A stretch of 64,000 nucleotides of DNA from Nevskiales bacterium (GTDB lineage: Bacteria; Pseudomonadota; Gammaproteobacteria; Nevskiales; Nevskiaceae), in the NCBI GenBank assembly GCA_028698335.1, contig JAQVDP010000019.1, forward strand, positions 16,261 to 80,260, given 5' to 3'. Both the position numbers and the translations under genes were made by a program. Of this stretch, positions 38,985 through 53,028 are shown one piece after another. Each line of letters starts with the position of its first letter. Position 1 is the first letter of the stretch. The notes under the pieces are model-generated. The model was not told the DNA's origin, made no database searches, and was given only the letters and a program-made list of their open reading frames with translations.

Positions 38985-40547
38985 TCAGTGCCGGAAGTGG
39001 CGGATGCCGGTGAAGACCATCGCCATGCCGGCCTCGTCGGCCGCCGCGATGACTTCGGCGTCGCGCATCGACCCGCCCGGCTGCACCACCGCGGTGATGC
39101 CGGCACGCGCCGCGGCGTCGATGCCGTCGCGGAACGGGAAGAACGCGTCCGAGGCCATGACCGATCCGGGTACTTCGAGCTTCTCGTCTGCGGCCTTGAT
39201 GCCGGCGATCTTGGCCGAGTACACGCGGCTCATCTGGCCGGCGCCGACGCCGATGGTCATCTCGTCGCGGGCGTAGACGATGGCGTTGGACTTGACGAAC
39301 TTGGCGACGGTCCACGCGAACAGCAGATCGCGCATCTCGGCGTCGGTCGGCTTGCGCTCGGTGACGACGCGCAGCTGATCCGGGTCATAGGTGGCCAGGT
39401 CGTTGTCCTGGACCAGCAGGCCGCCGGCGATGCGCTTGTAGTCCCAGCTGCCGGTGTTCGCGGCGGGCCACTGGCCGCACTCGAGCAGGCGCACGTTCTG
39501 CTTGGCGGCGACCGCGGCACGGGCCTCGGCGCTGACCGTGGGGGCGATGATGACTTCGACGAACTGGCGCTCGACGATCAGCTTCGCGGTGGCGCCGTCG
39601 AGTTCGCGGTTGAACGCGATGATGCCGCCGAAGGCCGAGGTCGGGTCGGTGCGGAAGGCCTGTTCGTAGGCGTCGAGGATGCTGTGACGCACCGCCACGC
39701 CGCAGGGGTTGGCGTGCTTGACGATGACGCAGGCCGGCTGCTCGAACGCCTTGACGCATTCGAGCGCGGCATCGGCGTCGGCGATGTTGTTGTACGACAG
39801 CTCTTTGCCCTGCAGCTGGCGCGCGGCGGCGATGCTGCCCGCCGGTGCCTGCGGCTCGGCGTAGAACGCGGCGCGCTGGTGCGGGTTCTCGCCGTAACGC
39901 AGATCCTGCTGCTTGTGCAGCTGCATGCCGAGCACGCCCGGGAACGGGGCGCGGCTGCCGTCGTCGGCGAGGCTGGACAGATAGGCGCTGACCGCGGCGT
40001 CGTAGCGCGAGGTCAGGGCGTAGGTCTTCAGCGCGAGGCGCTCGCGCGTGGCCTGTTCGACGCCGCCGTTGTCGATCTCCGCCAGCACGCCGGCGTAGTC
40101 GGCCGGGTCGGTCAGCACCGTCACCCAGGCGTGGTTCTTGGCCGCCGCGCGCAGCATCGCCGGGCCGCCGATGTCGATGTTCTCGATCGCCTCGGCGCGC
40201 GTGCAGTCGGGCCTGGCGACGGTCGCCTCGAACGGATACAGGTTGACGACGAGCAGATCGATCGCGTTGATCTGATGCTGCTGCATCACGTCCGCGTCGA
40301 CGTCGCGGCGGCCGAGCAGGCCGCCGTGGATCTTCGGGTGCAGCGTCTTGACGCGGCCGTCCATGATCTCCGGAAAGCCGGTGTGGGCGCTGACCTCGGT
40401 GACCTCGAGGCCGGCCTGCTTGAGCAGCTTGAAGGTGCCGCCGGTGGACAGCAGCGCGATACCGCGCTCGGCCAGCGACTGGGCGAATTCAACGATGCCG
40501 GACTTGTCGGAAACCGAGACCAGCGCGCGGCGGACGGGCGTCTTCAT
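38985..40547 (-). CDS. purH: bifunctional AICAR transformylase/IMP cyclohydrolase
   Basis: A 520-residue enzyme for the last two steps of IMP synthesis. The N-terminal cyclohydrolase (MGS-like, about 1-195) starts [17 protein letters not shown] and includes [11 protein letters not shown]. The C-terminal transformylase (about 200-520) has [14 protein letters not shown] and [10 protein letters not shown], where Lys and His are catalytic. The ATG immediately follows the fis TGA (TGAATG). purD, which follows purH in Pseudomonas, is absent; a terminator stands there. Confidence 0.97.
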   Translation of the reverse strand: MKTPVRRALVSVSDKSGIVEFAQSLAERGIALLSTGGTFKLLKQAGLEVTEVSAHTGFPEIMDGRVKTLHPKIHGGLLGRRDVDADVMQQHQINAIDLLVVNLYPFEATVARPDCTRAEAIENIDIGGPAMLRAAAKNHAWVTVLTDPADYAGVLAEIDNGGVEQATRERLALKTYALTSRYDAAVSAYLSSLADDGSRAPFPGVLGMQLHKQQDLRYGENPHQRAAFYAEPQAPAGSIAAARQLQGKELSYNNIADADAALECVKAFEQPACVIVKHANPCGVAVRHSILDAYEQAFRTDPTSAFGGIIAFNRELDGATAKLIVERQFVEVIIAPTVSAEARAAVAAKQNVRLLECGQWPAANTGSWDYKRIAGGLLVQDNDLATYDPDQLRVVTERKPTDAEMRDLLFAWTVAKFVKSNAIVYARDEMTIGVGAGQMSRVYSAKIAGIKAADEKLEVPGSVMASDAFFPFRDGIDAAARAGITAVVQPGGSMRDAEVIAAADEAGMAMVFTGIRHFRH

Positions 40548-40817
40548 TCAGATCTTGTGAGCGTCGGGATTGATGTTGTACTGCTTGAGCTTCTTGCGCA
40601 GCGTGGCGCGATTGAGGCCCAGCATCTCGGCGGCGCGCGACTGGTTGCCGTAGCAGTAGCGCAGCGTCGCCTGCAGCAGCGGCGGCTCGACCTGATCGAG
40701 AAACAAGTCGTACAGATTCTTCGGCGCGTGGCCGTTCAAGGTACGAAAGAAATCATCCAATGAGTCCTGGACCGAATGACCCAGAGGTTTGATGTCTGAC
40801 GAGCGAAGTGCGGACAT
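40548..40817 (-). CDS. fis: DNA-binding protein Fis
   Basis: An 89-residue nucleoid protein with the factor-for-inversion C-terminal helix-turn-helix LRYCYGNQSRAAEMLGLNRATLRKKLKQY (about 52-80), where the typical Fis residues Asn, Gln and Thr are kept. The ATG at 40817 gives MSALRSSDIKPLG, a normal Fis length. Upstream frame extensions are not Fis-like. It is immediately followed by purH. dusB, its usual upstream neighbour, is missing. A candidate -10, TATCAT with a GC-rich discriminator, reads on this strand at 40873-40878. Confidence 0.95.
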   Translation of the reverse strand: MSALRSSDIKPLGHSVQDSLDDFFRTLNGHAPKNLYDLFLDQVEPPLLQATLRYCYGNQSRAAEMLGLNRATLRKKLKQYNINPDAHKI

Positions 40818-41146
40818 ATGGTTTCGTTCCCCAACACGCAGAACGAGGCTGCGGCCACCGAAAAGGGCGGCAATGATACTCCCAAGGACGGCGACTAAAA
40901 AGCGCCGTAACGATGAGGGTTGCATCGGCGCGGGTCGTTGCAGGCGCCGATGCTGCATCGCACACGGCGTCACCCGACCGACGATGCGTGTCGAGTCCGC
41001 ATGCAGATTCCGTGCTAAGTCTCATCCGGCATTGGCAAATCGTCCGGACGGGTTCGAGGCGGCGTGTGTCCAGCGACGGGGCGCTGCGTCGGGATCGCCC
41101 CGACGGCGCCGGCCGAAGGATCTGTGTTCGGAAGCGGCGGGACGGG
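40818..41146. other. intergenic region between prmA and fis (no gene)
   Basis: 329 bp with no supported open reading frame and no recognisable dusB remnant. It should hold the fis-purH promoter. A perfect 10-bp inverted repeat, GCATCGGCGC (40922-40931) and GCGCCGATGC (40944-40953), lies here with a 12-nt loop and no T tract. Confidence 0.6.
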
Positions 41147-42034
41147 TCAGTCCGATGCCTTGCGTCGACCGCTGACGCGCGTCCAGCCCTCGCGCGAGAC
41201 ATCGGCGTCGAAGTCGAACCACGGCGCGTAGGCCTGGTGCACCTCTTCAGCGTGACGGTCGAGCAGGCCGGCGAGCACGATGCGCCCGCCGGGCCGGGTG
41301 GCCTCTGCCAGGCGCGGCGCCAGCTCCACGAGCGGGCCGGCGAGGATGTTGGCCACGACGACGTCGGCCGGCCGGGTGACGTAGGCGTCCGGCAGCACTG
41401 CGTCCACGCGCTCGCCGACCCCGTTGTCGGCGGCGTTGTTGCGGGTCGCGATCAGGGCCTGCGGATCGATGTCGACGCAGTCGGCGTGCGCGGCGCCGAG
41501 CAGCAGCGCGGCGATCGCGAGCACGCCGGAGCCGCAGCCGTAGTCGAGCACCTCGCGGCCGTCGAGTGCCTGTTCGCTGAGCCAGTCCAGGCACAGCGCC
41601 GTGGTCGGGTGGGTGCCGGTGCCGAAGGCCAGGCCGGGGTCGAGGCGCAGCAGCACGGCGTCCGGCTGGGTGACCTCGCCGACCTTCTCGTGCGGGACCA
41701 CCCACAGGCGCTCGCCGAATTTCAGCGGCGGGCAATCCTTGAGCCAGATCCGGATCCAGTCCTGATCCTCGATCAGTTCCTCGTCGACGCCGATGTCCGC
41801 ACCGTCCGGCAGCAGCTCGCGCAGGCACGCGACCACCGGCTCCAGGTCGGCGTCTTCCGCGAACAGGCCCAGCGTGACCGTGTTCGGCCACAGCGGCGTC
41901 TCGCCTGGGGCCGGTTCGAGGACCGGATCGTCGACGGCGTCGACGAAGCTGACGGCCTGGGCGCCCTGGGCGAGCAGCAGCTCGTCGGCGAATTCGGGGT
42001 GTCGGGTGCGGATGCGGAGCTGTCGCCAGGCCAT
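41147..42034 (-). CDS. prmA: ribosomal protein L11 methyltransferase
   Basis: A 295-residue SAM methyltransferase that trimethylates ribosomal protein L11. The N-terminal substrate domain opens MAWRQLRIRTRHPEFADELL. The catalytic domain carries the PrmA loop PGLAFGTGTHPTTALCL and motif I VLDYGCGSGVLAIAA. ANILAGPLVELAP is the NPPF-like motif. It starts 2 bp after the xseA stop, so the two are co-transcribed. Confidence 0.96.
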   Translation of the reverse strand: MAWRQLRIRTRHPEFADELLLAQGAQAVSFVDAVDDPVLEPAPGETPLWPNTVTLGLFAEDADLEPVVACLRELLPDGADIGVDEELIEDQDWIRIWLKDCPPLKFGERLWVVPHEKVGEVTQPDAVLLRLDPGLAFGTGTHPTTALCLDWLSEQALDGREVLDYGCGSGVLAIAALLLGAAHADCVDIDPQALIATRNNAADNGVGERVDAVLPDAYVTRPADVVVANILAGPLVELAPRLAEATRPGGRIVLAGLLDRHAEEVHQAYAPWFDFDADVSREGWTRVSGRRKASD

Positions 42035-42036
42035 GG

Positions 42037-45011
<2,975 letters not shown>

Positions 45012-45024
45012 GACCCGATCGCAC

Positions 45025-45047
45025 GCCCCGGTCCGCCGGGGCTTTTT
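45025..45047 (+). terminator. intrinsic terminator between guaB and guaA
   Basis: GCCCCGG-TCCG-CCGGGGC followed by five T. It ends 11 bp before the guaA ATG, so guaA would be read through or need its own promoter. Confidence 0.8.
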
Positions 45048-45058
45048 CGTTGAGACCG

Positions 45059-46630
<1,572 letters not shown>

Positions 46631-46713
46631 CGATTCCCGCTGCGTCTTGATACCGGGGCCGGTTCCGCCGGTGGCGACGGCCGGGACGGGTCCGGCCGCG
46701 GGCGATTCGAGCG

Positions 46714-47577
46714 TCACTGTCGGGGCGGTACGGCCAGCACGTCGACTGCCGCTGAGGCCAGCGTCTCCTCGGCGACGCTGCCGAGAAACAACTTGCTCAT
46801 CCCGGAGTGGCCACGCGTCCCGATCACCAGTAGATCGGCGGCTCTCGTGCGCGCGTTCTCGAGAATGACACGCGCGATGGACGACTCGTTGTATGCCACC
46901 GCCCCTTCGACCGACTCGCACTGGTTGTCAGAGAGAAAAGCGTCCAGCGCCTTGCGAGCGGACTCGCGCTGCTCGTCGAGATAGCGCCGGGACAGGTCGC
47001 CAACGCCCATCCCGCGGGGCATCAGGCTGGCGCCGATGGCGTCAAAGACGTGCAGCGCCGCAACCGGTATGCGCAGTTCGGCTGCAAGGCCGCGCACGGC
47101 ATGCACTGCGTCGGCTGAGCACTTCCAGAGGTCGACGGCGACCAGCGCCTTGCGGTAGTGCCCGGCCGGGACGCCGTTGGCCATCAGCACAGGGCGGCGG
47201 CAGCTGCGAACCGTTCGTTCCGCCGTTGTTCCGACAAATACGTCCCTGAGCGTTTGGCGGCGATGTGGGCCGATGATCACCAGATCGGCGTCGAAGTCTT
47301 CGGCGGCCCGTGTGATGCCCTCGAACGGGTCCCCGTCGATGATCTGTGCGTCGCAGTTCAGGCCGTCTTCGCTGGGCAGCGTTCGTACGTGCTCGTTGAG
47401 GACGGCTGCTGCGGCGGCCCGCTCGGCCCTGACGATGCGTTCCGGCTGATCGTCGTCAATGACGTGCACGAGCAGCAGCATCGCCCCCATTCTTCTGGCG
47501 AGCAGCGTCCCTCTCCGAAGCGCGCGATCCGAGCGTTCCGAGAAATCCGTCGCCACCAGGATGGTCTTCTGCTTCAA
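46714..47577 (-). CDS. universal stress protein with two Usp domains
   Basis: A 287-residue cytoplasmic protein with tandem Usp folds (about 1-140 and 145-287). The second carries IGTRGHSGMSKLFLGSVAEE, a complete G-2X-G-9X-G(S) ATP-binding motif; the first has the degraded IGPHRRQTLRDVFVGTTAE. The start is TTG at 47577 with AGGAG 9-10 nt upstream. Divergent from a CPA2 antiporter/P-type ATPase operon. Usp proteins often sit beside cation transporters, so a shared stress role is likely. Confidence 0.9.
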   Translation of the reverse strand: MKQKTILVATDFSERSDRALRRGTLLARRMGAMLLLVHVIDDDQPERIVRAERAAAAAVLNEHVRTLPSEDGLNCDAQIIDGDPFEGITRAAEDFDADLVIIGPHRRQTLRDVFVGTTAERTVRSCRRPVLMANGVPAGHYRKALVAVDLWKCSADAVHAVRGLAAELRIPVAALHVFDAIGASLMPRGMGVGDLSRRYLDEQRESARKALDAFLSDNQCESVEGAVAYNESSIARVILENARTRAADLLVIGTRGHSGMSKLFLGSVAEETLASAAVDVLAVPPRQ

Positions 47578-47926
47578 GTCTTGATGCTCCTCACGTCATC
47601 GGTGCCGGCCGCCCCGGGCAGGCCCATGGTGCCCCGACGTCGCTTCGTCAGCGTTCCCGGACCGGGCTCGGAGGCAGCGTTTGCGGTGTCCGCCGACTGT
47701 GACCGATGTTGCGGCCCGGCTCAAGCTCGGACGGCTGCGGCGGGTGTCGTGCCTGACGGCGGTCCTTTCTCGCGGTGCTTGCGGGCGCGGTCCGCCTGGG
47801 CCGGCGACGGACGGCGTGGCGGCGATATCATGGTGCCCAGTCCGGAGCGGGGTGGATCTGCCGCGTGCGTGCGGGTGGACCCTCAGTCCGATCGATACCG
47901 GGGCATGTCAAGAAAGGCGGACGTGA
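47578..47926. other. divergent intergenic region, usp / antiporter (no gene)
   Basis: 349 bp between the divergent universal stress protein and antiporter genes, GC-rich and with no open reading frame I can support. TATCAT at 47826-47831 on the plus strand could be a -10 box, without a clear -35. No obvious operator palindrome is visible. Confidence 0.4.
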
Positions 47927-49648
47927 GTGTTCGATATCTTTGCGCATACGGCTTTTGGCGAGGTCGCGATTCTGCTGGTGATCGCGGCCGCGATGGGGGT
48001 TGTCGGAATCTTCCTGCGCCAGCCCCTCATCGTCAGTTTCATCGCGGTGGGGCTGATCGCGGGACCTTCCGCCCTGAACATCGTCCGTTCGGGCGAACAG
48101 ATCGATCTGCTGTCCGAACTCGGCATCACCGTTCTGGTCTTTCTCGTCGGGATCAAACTCGATGTAAAGCTGGTTCGCTCGCTCGGCAGCGTTGCCGTCA
48201 AGACCGGCCTGGGGCAGGTGGCCTTCACGTCGTTGTTCGGCTACCTGATCGGTCTGGTACTGGGACTCGGGCACATCGAAAGTCTGTACGTGGCCGTGGC
48301 GCTGACGTTCTCGTCGACGATCATTGTCGTCAAGCTGCTCTCCGACAAGCGGGAGATCGACTCACTGCACGGGCAGATCGCCCTGGGTTTCCTGATCGTC
48401 CAGGATCTTGTCGTGGTGCTGGCGATGATCGTTCTCTCGACCATCGGACTGGGCTCGGGTGACCGCCACGAGGACCGGAGTGTCGCATTCACGTTCCTGG
48501 CCGGGATGGCGATGGTGGGGCTGGTCATTCTGTTCGTCCGCTATGCGGCGACGTTCCTGACCGAGCGGCTTGCGCGCCTGCCGGAACTGCTGGTGATTTT
48601 TGCCATTGCCCTGGCTTCGATTTTCGCCGCGCTTTCGGACATGGTCGGGCTCGGCAAGGAGGTTGGCGGGCTGCTGGCCGGCATCGCCCTGGCATCGACC
48701 CCCTACCGGGAAACCATATCGGCACGCCTCGCGCCGCTGCGGGACTTCCTGCTGCTGTTCTTCTTCATCGCACTGGGTGCGGGGCTGGATCTGTCGACAC
48801 TCGGCACGCATACGACGGCGGCGATGGTCTTCTCGCTCTTTGTCCTGATCGGCAATCCCCTGATCGTGCTCGCGATCATGGGGGCGATCGGTTACCGCAA
48901 GCGGACCGGCTTTCTCGCCGGTCTGACGGTTGCCCAGATCAGTGAGTTCTCGCTGATCTTCGTGGCGATGGGAGTATCGCTCGGTCATGTCGACAAAGGG
49001 GCGCTGGGGCTGGTGACCATGGTCGGAATGGTCACGATTGCGGCGTCGACCTACATGATCACGTATTCCCACCGCCTTTACGCGGTGTTCGAGCCATTTC
49101 TCGGGATCTTCGAACGTGCCGGGACGCCGCTGGAACCCGGCGACGGGGAACAGGGGCGGCGGCGTTACGGCGTGCTGGTCTTCGGCCTGGTGCGCTTCGG
49201 CACCGCGATCGGCATCCGGATGAAAACGCGCGGGGTCAGAGTGCTGGGGGTGGACTTCAATCCGCTCGCGGTGCGGCGCTGGCACGAACTCGGGCTGGAG
49301 GCGACATTCGGCGACGCGACGGACGCGGAGTTTGTCGCGGGGCTGCCGCTGTCCGGTGCGGAGTGGATCGTCTCCACCGTACCGGTTCAGCCGTGGGGGC
49401 CGGCCAGCCGGGAAGATACACGGATAACGCTGATCCAGTTCGTCCGCAGCGGAGGATTCGGTGGGCGGCTGGCGGTGACCTCCCATCACCTGCAGGATAC
49501 CGAGGCTCTGGTCGCCGCGGGGGCTGATGTAGTGCTCGAGCCATTTCAGGATGCGGCGGACCGCGCGCTGGAGATCATTCTGGGCGGCGTGCGGCAGCAT
49601 CACACCGCCATTCCGGCGCTCGCATCCGAGCGCCCGCAGGTTCCATGA
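47927..49648 (+). CDS. CPA2-type cation:proton antiporter with TrkA-N-like domain
   Basis: A 573-residue inner-membrane protein. The first 385 residues form about twelve membrane helices with the CPA2 signature LSELGITVLVFLVGIKLDVK. The C-terminal part (about 405-560) is an RCK/TrkA-N-like nucleotide-binding domain starting VLVFGLVRFGTAIG, in which the usual GxGxxG is partly changed. The start is GTG with AAGG upstream. It is likely a K+/H+ or Na+/H+ antiporter of the Kef/RosB group; the ion is not evident. Its stop overlaps the ATPase ATG (ATGA). Confidence 0.9.
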   Translation: MFDIFAHTAFGEVAILLVIAAAMGVVGIFLRQPLIVSFIAVGLIAGPSALNIVRSGEQIDLLSELGITVLVFLVGIKLDVKLVRSLGSVAVKTGLGQVAFTSLFGYLIGLVLGLGHIESLYVAVALTFSSTIIVVKLLSDKREIDSLHGQIALGFLIVQDLVVVLAMIVLSTIGLGSGDRHEDRSVAFTFLAGMAMVGLVILFVRYAATFLTERLARLPELLVIFAIALASIFAALSDMVGLGKEVGGLLAGIALASTPYRETISARLAPLRDFLLLFFFIALGAGLDLSTLGTHTTAAMVFSLFVLIGNPLIVLAIMGAIGYRKRTGFLAGLTVAQISEFSLIFVAMGVSLGHVDKGALGLVTMVGMVTIAASTYMITYSHRLYAVFEPFLGIFERAGTPLEPGDGEQGRRRYGVLVFGLVRFGTAIGIRMKTRGVRVLGVDFNPLAVRRWHELGLEATFGDATDAEFVAGLPLSGAEWIVSTVPVQPWGPASREDTRITLIQFVRSGGFGGRLAVTSHHLQDTEALVAAGADVVLEPFQDAADRALEIILGGVRQHHTAIPALASERPQVP

Positions 49649-52416
49649 ACGGCACAAGGGGCGGGGAGATGGTGACAGCGAACGAACGAAGCGGCGATCG
49701 GCAGGCCGTCCATGCGTCCGCGTTGGAGCCGGGCTCCCACGCGATGTCCGTCGACGACGTTGTCGCCGCGACCGCCAGCGGAACAAGCGGCCTGTCCGAC
49801 AGCGAGGCGGAACGGCGGCTCGAACAGCATGGGCCGAACCGATTGCCGGAAGCGCCCCGGCGCCATCCGGTGCTGCGGTTCCTGGCGCACTTCCACAATG
49901 TTCTGATCTACGTGCTGCTGGGCGCGGCGGTGATCACGGCCGCGCTGGGCCATCTGGTCGATACCGGGGTCATCCTGGCCGTGGTCATTGCCAACGGGAT
50001 CATCGGGTTCATCCAGGAAGGGCGTGCCGAGGAGGCGATGGGCGCGATCCGTCAGATGCTTGCACCACGATCGACCGTCCTGCGCGGCGGTGAGCGCCAG
50101 AGCATCGACAGCGCGTTTCTGGTGCCGGGGGACGTGGTCCTGCTTGAGGCGGGTGACAAGGTGCCGGCCGATCTCCGCCTGATCGAGATCGCCGGGCTGC
50201 GGATCGAGGAGGCCATTCTGACCGGAGAGTCGGTCCCCGTGGACAAGAAGACGAGGCCGGTGGCCAAGGGGGCGCCCCTCGGGGACCGTTCCTGCATGGC
50301 CTTCAGCGGCACGCTGGTGACCAGTGGCACCGGGCGTGGCATCGTGGTTGCGACCGGTCCGTCGACCGAGATCGGTCGGATCAGCGGCATGCTGTCCCGG
50401 GTGGAGACGCTGACCACGCCGCTGGTGCGCCAGATGGATCGATTCGCGCGCTGGCTGACGATTCTGATCCTGATGATTGCTGCGGTGCTGCTGGTATACG
50501 GGTACTTCGTCGGGCACCTGCCGTTCGCCGAGCTGTTCATGACCGTGGTCGGTCTGTCGGTGGCGGCGATCCCCGAGGGGCTGCCCGCGGTTCTGACGAT
50601 CACCCTGGCGGTTGGCGTGCAGGCGATGGCCCGTCGCAATGCGATCGTCCGCCGTCTGCCGGCGATCGAGACGCTGGGGTCGGTATCCGTCATCTGCAGC
50701 GACAAGACCGGGACGCTGACCCGCAACGAGATGATGGTGGCGACGCTGGCCAGCGCGGGGCACACGTTCTCGATCGCCGGCAACGGCTACGCGCCTGAAG
50801 GCAGCATCCGTCTCGCCGATGCCGAAGTCGATCCGGCGGACCATACGCTGCTCGCGCAGTTCGCCCGGGCGGCGTCGCTGTGCAACGATGCCGCGCTGCG
50901 CAGCCACGAGAACGGCTGGCGGGTCGAGGGCGATCCAATGGAAGGCGCGCTCAAGGCCCTGGCTGCCAAGATCGCCCGGCAGGGGGCCAATCCGTTCGGA
51001 GACTGGAAGCGAACCGACACGATCCCCTTCGATGCGGCTCATCGCTACATGGCGGTTCTCCACCACGACCACGAGGGGCACGCGTGGATCCACGCCAAGG
51101 GAGCGCCCGAGCGCATCATCGAGATGTGCTCGGCGCAACGCTCGAGCGACGGCGGCGTCGAGGCGCTGGATCCGGCCTACTGGCACCGGAGAGTCCATGA
51201 GATTGCTGGGCTGGGGCAGCGGGTGCTCGCCCTGTCAGTGCGATCGGTCCCGCAGGACCACCTCGTGCTCAACACGGCGGATCTGGACGGGCAGATGGTG
51301 CTGATCGGACTCGCCGGTCTCATCGACCCTCCGCGTGCCGAGGCGATCGAGGCGGTTGCGGAGTGTGGTCACGCCGGCATCCGCGTCAAGATGATCACCG
51401 GCGATCACGCCGGCACGGCCGTGGCGATCGCCCGGCAGATCGGCCTGCAGCGTCCGGACAACGTGCTGACCGGCGCGGAGCTGGAGAAGATGGACGATGC
51501 CCACCTTGCTGGCGTCGTCGTCGACACCGATGTCTTCGCCCGGACCAGCCCGGAGCACAAACTGCGGCTGGTGACGGCGCTGCAGGCGCACGGCCTGACG
51601 GTCGCGATGACCGGTGATGGCGTCAATGACGCGCCGGCGCTCAAGCGCGCGGATGCGGGTATCGCGATGGGGCAGAAGGGCAGCGAGGCGGCCAAGGAGG
51701 CATCCGAGTTCGTGCTGGCCGATGACAACTTCGCGTCCATCGTTGCCGCAGTTCGCGAGGGACGCACGGTCTACGACAACATCAAGAAGGTCATCAGCTG
51801 GACACTCCCGACCAATGCGGGCGAGGCAATGACGATCGTTGTCGCCCTGTTTCTCGGCATGGCCTTGCCCGTTACCGCGGTGCAGATTCTCTGGGTGAAC
51901 CTGATCACCGGCATCACGCTTGGTGTGGCGCTGGCCTTCGAGCCCACAGAGGACAACACGATGAGGCGTCCGCCACGGCCACGGCAGGAACCCCTGCTGA
52001 GGGGTGAGCTGATCTGGCACATCATCGTCGTGTCGGTCCTGTTTCTTGCCGCAGTTTTCGGTATGTACACCTACGCGGTCGATAAGGGATATTCATCCGG
52101 TCTCGCCCAGACGATCGCGATGAACACGCTGGTCGTGCTGGAGATCTTTCACCTCTTCTTCATCCGCAACATCCATGGCACGTCGCTGACCTGGAAGGCG
52201 GCGCGTGGAACCCGTGTCGTCTGGATCTGCGTCATCGTCGTGACCCTGGCACAGTTTGCAGTGACCTACCTGCCGCCGCTCCAGCACGTGTTCGGCACGC
52301 AGGCAGTGTCGGTGTCCGACGGCGCGCTCATCGTCGCGGTCGGGGTCCTGTTCTTCGCGCTGATCGAGTCCGAGAAGCAGCTTCGGCTGGTGTTCCGGCG
52401 GCGCCCCGCTGGTTGA
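49645..52416 (+). CDS. P-type cation-transporting ATPase (P2-like)
   Basis: A 923-residue P-type ATPase with TGES at 193-196, PEGLP at 310-314 and the phosphorylated D353-KTGT. The hinge is MTGDGVNDAPALKRAD. Transmembrane helix 6 reads VNLITGITLGVALAFEP: Gly replaces the Asp of NLVTDG in Ca2+-ATPases, which suggests a different ion. The ATG overlaps the antiporter stop; the alternative ATG at 49669 has a GGGG-rich site upstream. Coupled expression with the antiporter suggests joint monovalent-cation or pH homeostasis, but the ion is unknown. Confidence 0.9.
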   Translation: MNGTRGGEMVTANERSGDRQAVHASALEPGSHAMSVDDVVAATASGTSGLSDSEAERRLEQHGPNRLPEAPRRHPVLRFLAHFHNVLIYVLLGAAVITAALGHLVDTGVILAVVIANGIIGFIQEGRAEEAMGAIRQMLAPRSTVLRGGERQSIDSAFLVPGDVVLLEAGDKVPADLRLIEIAGLRIEEAILTGESVPVDKKTRPVAKGAPLGDRSCMAFSGTLVTSGTGRGIVVATGPSTEIGRISGMLSRVETLTTPLVRQMDRFARWLTILILMIAAVLLVYGYFVGHLPFAELFMTVVGLSVAAIPEGLPAVLTITLAVGVQAMARRNAIVRRLPAIETLGSVSVICSDKTGTLTRNEMMVATLASAGHTFSIAGNGYAPEGSIRLADAEVDPADHTLLAQFARAASLCNDAALRSHENGWRVEGDPMEGALKALAAKIARQGANPFGDWKRTDTIPFDAAHRYMAVLHHDHEGHAWIHAKGAPERIIEMCSAQRSSDGGVEALDPAYWHRRVHEIAGLGQRVLALSVRSVPQDHLVLNTADLDGQMVLIGLAGLIDPPRAEAIEAVAECGHAGIRVKMITGDHAGTAVAIARQIGLQRPDNVLTGAELEKMDDAHLAGVVVDTDVFARTSPEHKLRLVTALQAHGLTVAMTGDGVNDAPALKRADAGIAMGQKGSEAAKEASEFVLADDNFASIVAAVREGRTVYDNIKKVISWTLPTNAGEAMTIVVALFLGMALPVTAVQILWVNLITGITLGVALAFEPTEDNTMRRPPRPRQEPLLRGELIWHIIVVSVLFLAAVFGMYTYAVDKGYSSGLAQTIAMNTLVVLEIFHLFFIRNIHGTSLTWKAARGTRVVWICVIVVTLAQFAVTYLPPLQHVFGTQAVSVSDGALIVAVGVLFFALIESEKQLRLVFRRRPAG

Positions 52417-52487
52417 TTCCCAGTACGGCTCGCCGGGCGACGCGAGACAATAGGCCGCAACCCCGGAACCGATGGAGCAAGGAATCA

Positions 52488-53012
52488 ATGCAGACTGCCG
52501 GCCCTGTGCGCCCCTCGAGTGAAACGCTCCATGCATTGGACGAGCACTGGATGCGGCACGCGCTGCTGCTCGCGCACCGCGCGGAGGCCGCGGGCGAGGT
52601 GCCGGTCGGCGCGGTGATCGTGTCCGGCGACCGCATCCTCGGCGAGGGCTGGAACCGCCCGATCGCGACGCACGATCCCAGCGCGCATGCCGAGATGGTC
52701 GCCCTGCGCGCCGCCGGGCAGCGTGCCGGCAACTACCGGCTCGCCGACGCGACGCTGTACGTGACGCTCGAACCCTGCGTGATGTGCGCCGGCGCGATCG
52801 TGCACGCTCGTGTGTCGCGCCTGGTGTTCGGCGCCTGGGATCCCAAGGCCGGCGCGGTGTCGTCGGTCTACGACGTGATCGCCGCGCCGAAGCTGAACCA
52901 CGTCGTGCAATGGCGCGGCGGCGTCTGCGAGGAAGCCTGCGCGCGGCATCTGCGCGCGTTCTTCAGGCAACGCCGCGAGGCGGCGCGGGCGGCCCGCAAG
53001 GCGGCGGGCTGA
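52488..53012 (+). CDS. tadA: tRNA-specific adenosine deaminase
   Basis: A 174-residue zinc deaminase that makes inosine at tRNA position 34. H67-A-E69 (SAHAEMVALRAAG) and P96-C97-V-M-C100 supply zinc ligands and the catalytic Glu. ARVSRLVFGAWDPKAGA is typical for TadA. The ATG at 52488 has AAGGA 6 nt upstream; upstream in-frame codons are not conserved. The C-terminus is Arg/Ala-rich. Confidence 0.95.
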   Translation: MQTAGPVRPSSETLHALDEHWMRHALLLAHRAEAAGEVPVGAVIVSGDRILGEGWNRPIATHDPSAHAEMVALRAAGQRAGNYRLADATLYVTLEPCVMCAGAIVHARVSRLVFGAWDPKAGAVSSVYDVIAAPKLNHVVQWRGGVCEEACARHLRAFFRQRREAARAARKAAG

Positions 53013-53028
53013 CGGGCGAGCCGCGCGA

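Noticed and set aside
40818..41146. dusB remnant in the prmA-fis gap
   Set aside because: No frame on either strand resembles a dihydrouridine synthase.
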